Shown one piece after another: positions 1 to 4,681 of a stretch of 6,596 nt of DNA; the first letter of the stretch is position 1, and each line of letters starts with the position of its first letter. Location: contig JAIOQF010000164.1 of NCBI GenBank assembly GCA_021413535.1, positions 1 through 6,596 of the forward strand, read 5' to 3'. Under the pieces are notes generated by a model. That model was given only the letters and a program-made list of their open reading frames with translations, ran no database searches and was not told the origin of the DNA. This DNA comes from Verrucomicrobiota bacterium (GTDB taxonomy: Bacteria > Verrucomicrobiota > Verrucomicrobiia > Verrucomicrobiales > Verrucomicrobiaceae). The position numbers were made by a program, and so were the translations under genes.

Positions 1-236
1 GCGCGTGTGCAAACATAGCCAACAGGTTTGTGCAGAGCGACAACTAGATCATGTGCCAGCCGGACAGGACGACCATTGACCGCGACCTGGTCGCTCGCGG
101 CCACCTTGGTGCCGAGATTGACGCAGACCTCGTCGTTAATCTTGACCCGGCCTTCGGTGATCAAAGCTTCGGTTCCCCGTCGCGACCCCAGACCGCAGGC
201 GCTCAGGTAGCGGTTTAATCGCATCGGAAATTCCAT
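1..236 (-). CDS. rRNA pseudouridine synthase, S4-domain RsuA/RluB-type family (N-terminal part, runs off the left edge)
   Basis: About 78 codons are visible. The protein should convert a specific uridine of ribosomal RNA to pseudouridine in the cytoplasm. Residues 5-17 (MRLNRYLSACGLG) followed by SRR open an S4 RNA-binding domain, which continues through EGRVKINDE and NLGTKVAASDQVAVNG to about residue 60. The catalytic domain starts near residue 70 with LHKPVGYVCTR, matching the KP-x-G-x-x-x-[ST] entry motif of the RsuA/RluB/RluE/RluF group. The catalytic Asp region lies beyond the window edge, so the subfamily (16S or 23S target) cannot be decided and no symbol is given. The start was set at the ATG at 234-236. 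The in-frame ATG at 222-224, which gives MRLNRYL, is an equally reasonable start and places the S4 domain right at the N-terminus. No clear Shine-Dalgarno sequence precedes either one. Confidence 0.87.
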   Translation of the reverse strand, partial: MEFPMRLNRYLSACGLGSRRGTEALITEGRVKINDEVCVNLGTKVAASDQVAVNGRPVRLAHDLVVALHKPVGYVCTR

Positions 237-250
237 GGCGTTCGGTAATG

Positions 251-285
251 AAGATAAGAAAGCCGCGATCAAATCGACCGCGGCT
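251..285 (-). terminator. Intrinsic terminator after the small basic protein gene
   Basis: Read on the minus strand, AGCCGCG (285-279) pairs with CGCGGCT (267-261). Three further inner pairs (G-U, U-A, C-G) give a 10-bp stem with the 5-nt loop GAUUU. It is followed at once by the pyrimidine-rich tail TTCTTATCTT (260-251). It lies about 40 nt past the stop of the small basic protein gene and just ahead of the pseudouridine synthase gene, so it should separate the two transcripts. The T-run is interrupted, so efficiency is uncertain. Confidence 0.65.
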
Positions 286-324
286 CGATGAATGGCGGAA
301 AAGAATCAGATCGCGCCGACGACC

Positions 325-483
325 TTAGGCCGCTGGCTTCGTCTTGGGCAGATTTGTATAGCCTCGGCCTTCCTTCCACAAGCCACGGGACTTGAGAAGC
401 TTGATGCGCTCGCCGCGCTTGAGCACGCTGCGCTTGGCGCCGACGGCACTGGTGGATGATTTGAGACTGCGGTGCTGGGACAT
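325..483 (-). CDS. Small basic protein, PVC-type putative ribosome-associated protein (52 aa)
   Basis: The complete 52-residue product has 14 Lys/Arg against only two Glu, for a net charge near +12. It begins MSQHRSLKSS, has a central run KRSVLKRGERIKLLKSRG (17-34), then LWKEGRGYTNLPKTKP. The order 'VLKR-ER---L---G-WKEG---GLPKTK' matches what I recall of a family named simply 'small basic protein', found in Verrucomicrobia and Chlamydiae and thought to belong to the small ribosomal subunit; this is recall, not a search result. A role in binding ribosomal RNA is an inference from charge, size and that family. The ATG at 481-483 is preceded by CGAACGCC rather than a Shine-Dalgarno sequence. The gene has its own downstream terminator, and the cytochrome terminator lies upstream, so it is probably monocistronic with a promoter in 484-569. 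No convincing -35/-10 pair could be picked there. Confidence 0.85.
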   Translation of the reverse strand: MSQHRSLKSSTSAVGAKRSVLKRGERIKLLKSRGLWKEGRGYTNLPKTKPAA

Positions 484-568
484 GGCGTTCGACGGAAGTT
501 TTGGGGTTTAGTGGGCGGACAGAGTAGCGATGATGCCGCCTGCTGCAAGGTGTTTTTGGCAGTGCCTG

Positions 569-610
569 TGAAATGAATAAATCGCGCGCCCTCCACAGGG
601 TCACGCGATT
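569..610 (-). terminator. Intrinsic terminator after the cytochrome c gene
   Basis: On the minus strand AATCGCGTG (610-602) pairs with CGCGCGATT (588-580), including one T-G wobble. A one-base A bulge follows, then CCCT pairs with AGGG around a GTGG loop. The stem leads into TTTATTCATTT. This 13-bp, GC-rich hairpin with a U-rich tail begins about 28 nt after the cytochrome stop codon and fits a rho-independent terminator. Confidence 0.7.
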
Positions 611-638
611 CAAGGCATCGATTCGGATTCGGGCAGGC

Positions 639-1070
639 TTACTTCGCGACACCCTTCCAGGCACCGAAGTCCGCACCGCCGTCGATCCATTTCTTGATGA
701 GGTCCTGATCTTCCTTGCTCACGCGGTCGCCCTTGCCCTCGGGTGGCATAGCCTTGTCATCACTTTCAGGAAGGGCCATGACCTTGACTAGGGTGCTGTC
801 CGCGCTCTTGCCGGCAATCAAAACCTTGTCGCCATCTTCCTTGCCACCTTTTTTAATGCCTTCAGCAGTAGTGAGCAGCAGACCGCCCTTCGGTTTCTTG
901 GCCGCTCCTTTGTCGTCCTTGTCGGTATGGCACTTGATGCACTTGGACTTGAGAATGGGCAGGACCTGCTTTTCAAAATCCACCTTGTCCTCCGCAGAGG
1001 CGCGTGAAGAAACGAAAGCGATACTCAGGATTCCGATGACACAGTTGAGAAGTCGTGATTGTGTTTTCAT
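639..1070 (-). CDS. Exported single-haem c-type cytochrome, planctomycete-type (PSC1-like)
   Basis: The 143-residue product has a classic Sec signal peptide: MKTQSR, a hydrophobic stretch (about residues 8-20), then SSRASA with probable cleavage after Ala26. The mature part carries one haem-attachment motif CIKCH (44-48) within 'VLPILKSKCIKCH'. After it come KGGLLLTTAEGIKKGG (61-76), SLVK-type residues (ADSTLVKVMALPESDD, 80-95), MPPEGKGDRVSKEDQDLIKKWIDGGA. This is the layout of the PSC1/planctomycete cytochrome C domain (PF07635). His48 is the proximal haem ligand and Met98 in KAMPPEGK is the likely distal one. In planctomycetes and Verrucomicrobia this domain usually heads large multidomain proteins with PSD1 or PSC2 parts. 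Here it stands alone and presumably carries electrons in the periplasm; its partner is unknown. The start at 1068-1070 was chosen because it places the signal peptide at the N-terminus. A longer in-frame reading from 1166 would add 32 residues before the signal. Confidence 0.88.
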   Translation of the reverse strand: MKTQSRLLNCVIGILSIAFVSSRASAEDKVDFEKQVLPILKSKCIKCHTDKDDKGAAKKPKGGLLLTTAEGIKKGGKEDGDKVLIAGKSADSTLVKVMALPESDDKAMPPEGKGDRVSKEDQDLIKKWIDGGADFGAWKGVAK

Positions 1071-1144
1071 GGTCGGTGATGATGTGGGTTGGTTGACCCA
1101 TTCTCCTGCCGGCCGGGCTGCGGTCAAGTCGTGAATCCTGTAAA

Positions 1145-1187
1145 TAAAGCGAAAGCGTGCGAACACCAGACTGCACGTTTCACTTTA
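1145..1187. promoter_or_regulatory. Imperfect long dyad upstream of the cytochrome gene
   Basis: TAAAGCGAAAGCGTGC (1145-1160) is nearly the reverse complement of GCACGTTTCACTTTA (1173-1187). There are 14 pairs, one C-A mismatch and one bulged G, across a 12-nt spacer. It lies 75-117 bp upstream of the cytochrome start and about 180 bp upstream of the cca start. It could be an operator or, if the cytochrome transcript starts beyond it, a 5'-leader hairpin. Function is inferred from position and symmetry only. Confidence 0.35.
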
Positions 1188-1254
1188 GGTCACCCGCAAA
1201 ATGGATTCACCACCGATTCAGCCCCCTTGGATCGCTGACATGCTGCCCGTATTC

Positions 1255-1270
1255 ACAGTGGCGCCACTGT
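1255..1270. promoter_or_regulatory. Perfect 16-bp palindrome in the divergent intergenic region
   Basis: ACAGTGGCGCCACTGT is identical to its own reverse complement, and the symmetry stops exactly at both ends. It has no spacer, as expected for a homodimer binding site, and sits 185 bp from the cytochrome start and 99 bp from the cca start. No regulator gene is visible nearby. Treat it as a candidate operator. Confidence 0.35.
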
Positions 1271-1295
1271 CGCACGTGAGGAAGATTGAATTCTC

Positions 1296-1318
1296 AAATG
1301 TAAAAGCTCGTTACATTT
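1296..1318. promoter_or_regulatory. Operator-like dyad AAATGTAA-N7-TTACATTT upstream of cca
   Basis: Two perfect 8-bp arms (1296-1303 and 1311-1318) flank a 7-nt spacer. Their spacing of about 15 bp centre to centre would suit a dimeric helix-turn-helix regulator. The right arm ends 50 bp before the cca start, in promoter position. No clear sigma-70 pair could be assigned; TATTCT at 1327-1332 is the best but weak -10 candidate. Confidence 0.4.
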
Positions 1319-1334
1319 CGTGATCCTATTCTGT

Positions 1335-1358
1335 CATTTCCGTTAATTCTGTCTAAAG
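1335..1358 (+). repeat. Upstream element of cca, similar to the one before hemB
   Basis: The 24 bases from 1335 to 1358, built around CCGTTAATTCTGTC, end 10 bases before the cca start. They align with 4652-4674 (minus strand, directly before hemB) with one gap in each copy and very few substitutions. A related half unit, CTATTCTGTC, precedes it at 1326-1335, so the stretch looks like short degenerate units in tandem. The role is unknown. Confidence 0.4.
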
Positions 1359-1368
1359 ATCATCTGTC

Positions 1369-2679
1369 ATGCGCTCTGCCGCTGTTCAAATCGTTCAAAC
1401 CCTCGTGCAAGCCGGCCATCAGGCCGTCTTCGCCGGTGGTTGTGTGCGCGATATGCTCCGCGGCGTGGAACCGAAAGACTATGACATCGCCACCAGCGCG
1501 CGGCCTGATGAGGTGCAACGGCTCTTTGCCAAATCATTCGCAGTGGGCGCTCACTTCGGCGTCATCATCGTGCGACTCGATGAACATGCTTTCGAAGTCG
1601 CCACCTTTCGCCGCGACGGAACCTATTCCGACGCCCGCAGGCCCGATTCAGTGGAATTCACGGATGCGGAGGAAGATGCCACACGACGTGATTTCACCGT
1701 GAACGGATTATTCTTCGATCCACTCAAGAACGAAGTGCTGGACTATGTCGGCGGACGAGCAGACCTCGACAAGAAAATCCTGCGAGCCATCGGCAATCCA
1801 GCCGCACGATTTCAGGAGGATCATCTCCGTCTGCTGCGCGCAGTGCGATTCGCGACGACACTTGAATTTACCATCGAGGAACACACCTTCCGCGCCATCT
1901 GCGAATCGAGCGCCGGGATCAGCACGATCAGCGCGGAACGTATCCGCGACGAACTTTCCCGAATCTTCCAACATCCCAACCGCGTGCGCGGCTTTGATCT
2001 CCTGGTGGAGACAGGATTGATGGGGGAAGTGCTTCCCGAAATCCTGAAACTGAAAGGCTGCGAACAGCCGCCGCAATTTCATCCGGAGGGTGATGTCTTC
2101 GTGCACACGCGCATCATGCTTGGCATGTTGCCGCCTGACGCCTCGCTGCCGCTGATCTTGTCGGTGTTGTTTCATGACATCGCCAAGCCTGCAACATTCG
2201 CAGTGGACGAGACGGGCCGCATCCGATTCAATAATCATGACAAACTCGGCGCGCAGATGACGGAAGAAATTCTCCGCCGGCTGAAGTTCCCCAACGCCGT
2301 CATCAGCCCCACCGTCGACGCCGTGGACAATCACATGGTCTTCAAAGACGTGAAGCAGATGCGCGTCTCGCGACTCAAACGCTTTCTCGCGCGCCCGACG
2401 ATCGAGGACGAACTCGAACTGCACCGCGTGGATTGCTCCAGCAGCCATGCCATGCTGGATAATTATGAGTTTCTCCGTGCTAAGCAGGCCGAATTCGCCT
2501 CTCAGCCTGAACCTCTGATTCCTCAGCCATTAATCAATGGCCATGATCTCATCAAGCTCGGTTTCGCACCCGGCCCCAAGATACGCGACGTGCTGAACGC
2601 TGCGCAGAATCTCCAGCTCGAAGGCACACTCCGCACGCGGGACGAGGCTCTGGAATGGGTTGCGAAACAAGGCCGATAA
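1369..2679 (+). CDS. cca: CCA tRNA nucleotidyltransferase / poly(A) polymerase family protein with HD domain
   Basis: This 436-residue cytoplasmic enzyme of the class II nucleotidyltransferase family most likely adds or repairs the 3' CCA end of tRNA using CTP and ATP. The polymerase head shows FAGGCVRDMLRG (21-32), then KDYDIATSA (36-44) with the catalytic metal-binding pair Asp37/Asp39. Next come RRDFTVNGLFFDP (106-118), the nucleotide-site RRDFTxN motif, and EDHLRLLRAVRFA (150-162), the ExxR base-recognition region followed by the RNA-binding helices. The C-terminal half carries an HD phosphohydrolase-type domain with His246, His269-Asp270 (LFHDIAKP) and His290. HD domains accompany several bacterial CCA enzymes, but family-wide the same architecture is also called PcnB, so poly(A) polymerase activity cannot be excluded from sequence. 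Length is normal. The ATG at 1369 has no Shine-Dalgarno sequence; the GGCVRD motif at residue 23 supports this start. The lipoprotein gene begins 72 bp downstream with no terminator between, so read-through is possible. Confidence 0.92.
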   Translation: MRSAAVQIVQTLVQAGHQAVFAGGCVRDMLRGVEPKDYDIATSARPDEVQRLFAKSFAVGAHFGVIIVRLDEHAFEVATFRRDGTYSDARRPDSVEFTDAEEDATRRDFTVNGLFFDPLKNEVLDYVGGRADLDKKILRAIGNPAARFQEDHLRLLRAVRFATTLEFTIEEHTFRAICESSAGISTISAERIRDELSRIFQHPNRVRGFDLLVETGLMGEVLPEILKLKGCEQPPQFHPEGDVFVHTRIMLGMLPPDASLPLILSVLFHDIAKPATFAVDETGRIRFNNHDKLGAQMTEEILRRLKFPNAVISPTVDAVDNHMVFKDVKQMRVSRLKRFLARPTIEDELELHRVDCSSSHAMLDNYEFLRAKQAEFASQPEPLIPQPLINGHDLIKLGFAPGPKIRDVLNAAQNLQLEGTLRTRDEALEWVAKQGR

Positions 2680-2751
2680 CGCATTCCCGTGTGGCGAAGA
2701 TTTTACGAATTCCGGCTTGTGTGCCGTCAATATCACCGGATAACTCACCGC

Positions 2752-3549
2752 ATGAAACGATTCATCGCCTCTGTCGGGGCCCTCACAGTATCACTGCTGT
2801 TGTCGGCATGTTTTGAAGTGTCATCAGTGGTAACCGTCAACAAAGACGGCACCGGCACCATTGAAGAAACTGCGCTCGTCGGCGCGCAAATGAAAGCCAT
2901 GATGGCCTCCATGCCTGCCGATGCCGGCAACGAGGGCGGTCCTAACTTCAAAGACATGGTGCCCGACAAGGCCAAGGCCGAGGAACGCGCCAAGAAGCTC
3001 GGCGAAGGCGTGACCGTAAAATCACACGAACCCGTGAAGATGCCCGATGGCCGCGAAGGCGTGAAGGTCACTTATGCCGTGGCTGACATCAACAAGCTAA
3101 AATACCAGCCCTTTGAAGCCAAGGACGGCGGCGAAAACGAAGATAAGAAGCCAATGACCTTCGCACTCAGCGGCGGCACCGTTACTGTGAATCTACCCCC
3201 TGATAAGCCAAAAGAAAAGTCAGGCGACGAAAAACCCAAGATGCCTGCCGAACAGATGCAGGCCCAGATGGCGATGATGAAGCCGATGTTCGCCGGCATG
3301 AGGATGGCCGTCCAGATCAAAGGCGGCAGCGGAATCGCCAGCAGCGACGCCTCCAATCTGAGCGGTGACACCGTGACCATCATGGACATCAACTTCGACA
3401 AGCTCATGGAGAAGCCGGAAGTTTTTGGCAAGTTCATGGAGTCCGCCGAAGACAAGAGCATGACCCCTGCCCAAGCCGCCGAAAAGTTCAAAGGCGTGGA
3501 CGGCATCAAGATCGAAGGCAAAGAGAAGATCACGATCAAGCTGAAGTAA
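2752..3549 (+). CDS. Met/Lys-rich predicted lipoprotein of unknown function
   Basis: The 265-residue product starts with a lipoprotein signal: MKRF, a hydrophobic core (about 5-17) and the lipobox LSAC, making Cys20 the lipidated residue after signal peptidase II cleavage. The next residues, FEVSS, contain no Asp at +2. The mature N-terminus VVTVNKDGTGTIEETALVG (26-44) resembles the first strands of LppM-like beta-rich bacterial lipoproteins, but I do not recognise a named family. Residues 140-150 (SGGTVTVNLPP) and 205-215 (GDTVTIMDINF) look like further beta strands. Between them lies a Met-rich stretch with eight methionines in residues 164-185 and a Lys/Pro/Glu-rich linker at 150-166. The C-terminus (EKFKGVDGIKIEGKEKITIKLK) ends in beta-like Lys repeats. 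ATG 2752 was chosen because it places the signal correctly. An upstream in-frame GTG at 2689 would bury the signal behind 21 charged residues. A strong terminator follows. Confidence 0.85.
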   Translation: MKRFIASVGALTVSLLLSACFEVSSVVTVNKDGTGTIEETALVGAQMKAMMASMPADAGNEGGPNFKDMVPDKAKAEERAKKLGEGVTVKSHEPVKMPDGREGVKVTYAVADINKLKYQPFEAKDGGENEDKKPMTFALSGGTVTVNLPPDKPKEKSGDEKPKMPAEQMQAQMAMMKPMFAGMRMAVQIKGGSGIASSDASNLSGDTVTIMDINFDKLMEKPEVFGKFMESAEDKSMTPAQAAEKFKGVDGIKIEGKEKITIKLK

Positions 3550-3578
3550 GCTGGACGCAGACTCTCATTTTATTCTTG

Positions 3579-3609
3579 AAGGCCGGAGCGAACAGCTCCG
3601 GCCTTTTTT
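3579..3609 (+). terminator. Strong intrinsic terminator after the lipoprotein gene
   Basis: AAGGCCGGAGC (3579-3589) and GCTCCGGCCTT (3595-3605) form a perfect 11-bp, GC-rich stem with the loop GAACA. The stem runs into six consecutive T (3604-3609). It begins 30 nt after the lipoprotein stop and is the clearest rho-independent terminator in the window. In the opposite direction the tail is poor in T, so it should act mainly on plus-strand transcripts. Confidence 0.9.
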
Positions 3610-3675
3610 GTTCGTAGTCCGCCCTTCAGGGCGTCAGTCGAATACGAAGAACGCCCTGAAGGGCGGACTACGAAC
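3610..3675. repeat. Perfect 25-bp inverted repeat, REP-like palindromic element
   Basis: Positions 3610-3634 are the exact reverse complement of 3651-3675, separated by 16 nt. Each arm contains a nested small dyad (GCCCT-TC-AGGGC on the left, CGCCCT-GA-AGGGCG on the right), giving palindromes within a palindrome. It fills the space between two convergent genes: its left end touches the T-run of the lipoprotein terminator and its right end is four bases from the hemB stop codon. Perfect long arms with nested palindromes in a convergent intergenic region suggest a dispersed REP/MITE-type element. It may also protect or end the hemB transcript. No transposase gene is present here. Confidence 0.75.
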
Positions 3676-3679
3676 CGGA

Positions 3680-4651
3680 TCAAAGCCACCCCGCCGCGTC
3701 GTTGGCGTAGTAAGTTAAAATCATGTCCGCACCCGCCCGGCGAATGCCAGTCAGCGTTTCCAGCACGATCTTCCTCTCATCGATCCAGCCCGAGGCTGCG
3801 GCGGACTTGATCATGAGATACTCCCCGCTCACATGATAGGCAGCGATTGGCAGCGATGTGATCTGCCGGAGCCGGTGAATAATATCGAGATACGGCGTGG
3901 CGGGTTTCACCATGAGAATGTCCGCGCCTTCCGCCTCATCGAGCTTCGCTTCGCGTTCTGCCTCGCGGGCGTTGGCGGGATCCATCTGATAGGTCTTCTT
4001 GTCGCCGGAACGCGGTGCGGAATCCAGCGCACCCCGAAACGGGCCGTAGTAAGCGCTGGCATACTTCGCCGCGTAGGAAAGGATCGAGACCTCGGTGAAT
4101 CCCTCCATGTCGAGCGATTCACGAATTGCAGCGATGCGACCATCCATCATATCGCTCGGTGCCACGACGTCCGCCCCGGCCTTCGCATGGCAGAGCGCCT
4201 GCTTGCGCAATGCGACCACGGTCTCGTCGTTCAAGATGCGGCCATCGTCCGCCACCAGACCGTCATGGCCGTCAGCATTGTAGGGATCGAGAGCGATATC
4301 CGTGATCACCATCAATGACGGATAAGCCGCCTTCAATGCCTTGATCGCGCTCGGCACGAGGCCATCGGGATTCCACGCCTCCTCACAATCGCACGTTTTC
4401 AATTGGTCCGCAATTGCCGGAAACAAAACCACCGCTGGAATGCCGAGCGTGTGGGCTTCGCCCGCTTCCTTTACTAGGCCATCAAGACTCCAGCGCGTGC
4501 ATCCGGGCATGGACACGATCGGCTGATCATCTTTGCCCGCATGAATGAAGATCGGATAGATCAAATGACCCGCAGTCAATTCAGTCTCACGCACGAGATT
4601 GCGCAAGGCGGCTGACTTACGGTTGCGGCGGGGACGGATGGGGAGGTTCAT
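3680..4651 (-). CDS. hemB: Delta-aminolevulinic acid dehydratase (porphobilinogen synthase)
   Basis: The 323-residue cytoplasmic enzyme condenses two 5-aminolevulinate molecules to porphobilinogen, the first common tetrapyrrole precursor. Length and motifs match the family throughout: MNLPIRPRRNRKSAALRNLVRET at the N-terminus, LIYPIFIH (30-37) and NPDGL (94-98). The two substrate-site lysines are Lys196 (SYAAKYASAYYGPFR) and the Schiff-base Lys249 (ADILMVKPATPY). SGDKKTYQMDP (215-225) belongs to the active-site lid region. The metal loop DIALDPYNADGHDG (118-131) has Ala120, Asp122 and Asp130 where zinc enzymes have three cysteines. This is therefore the aspartate-type enzyme, expected to use Mg2+ (often with K+) rather than catalytic zinc. 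C87 and C89 in LKTCDCEEAW are outside that site. The gene lies 30 bp downstream of cysS on the same strand with no terminator between, so cotranscription is likely. The start ATG (4649-4651) lacks a Shine-Dalgarno sequence. Confidence 0.96.
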   Translation of the reverse strand: MNLPIRPRRNRKSAALRNLVRETELTAGHLIYPIFIHAGKDDQPIVSMPGCTRWSLDGLVKEAGEAHTLGIPAVVLFPAIADQLKTCDCEEAWNPDGLVPSAIKALKAAYPSLMVITDIALDPYNADGHDGLVADDGRILNDETVVALRKQALCHAKAGADVVAPSDMMDGRIAAIRESLDMEGFTEVSILSYAAKYASAYYGPFRGALDSAPRSGDKKTYQMDPANAREAEREAKLDEAEGADILMVKPATPYLDIIHRLRQITSLPIAAYHVSGEYLMIKSAAASGWIDERKIVLETLTGIRRAGADMILTYYANDAAGWL

Positions 4652-4674
4652 TTTATGACGGAATAAACGGAATG
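4652..4674 (-). repeat. Upstream element of hemB, similar to the one before cca
   Basis: On the minus strand these 23 bases contain two near-tandem units, ATTCCGT and ATTCCGT, two bases apart, and end directly at the hemB ATG. They match 1335-1358 before cca apart from one gap in each copy and a few substitutions. The element occupies most of the 30-bp cysS-hemB gap and replaces any ribosome binding site there. Confidence 0.4.
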
Positions 4675-4681
4675 AACTTGA

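Noticed and set aside
484..568. Promoter for the small basic protein gene (minus strand TTGCAG and TACTCT, spacer 16)
   Set aside because: Only three of six positions match each consensus box; too weak to list as a site.
269..676. 135- and 96-codon minus-strand frames (269-676 and 306-596) over the small basic protein gene
   Set aside because: Both cross the cytochrome terminator and read the small basic protein in the wrong frame; composition is Arg/Ser/Pro-rich without domains.
715..1134. 139-codon plus-strand frame over the cytochrome gene
   Set aside because: Antisense shadow of a gene with a clear signal peptide and CIKCH motif.
1071..1166. 32-residue N-terminal extension of the cytochrome from an upstream ATG
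   Set aside because: It would place charged, Arg-rich sequence before a complete signal peptide; the internal ATG at 1070 fits export.
1201..1323. 40-codon plus-strand frame starting ATG GAT TCA in the intergenic region
   Set aside because: It has no ribosome binding site, contains the palindrome and the dyad, and matches nothing I recognise; most likely a chance reading.
1708..2448. 246-codon antisense open frame opposite cca
   Set aside because: It lies wholly within the strongly recognisable cca gene, encodes a His/Arg-rich composition typical of antisense readings of GC-rich genes, and shows no motif.
3833..4318. 161-codon plus-strand frame opposite hemB
   Set aside because: Shadow of hemB; its low-quality His/Arg-rich sequence has no recognisable domain.
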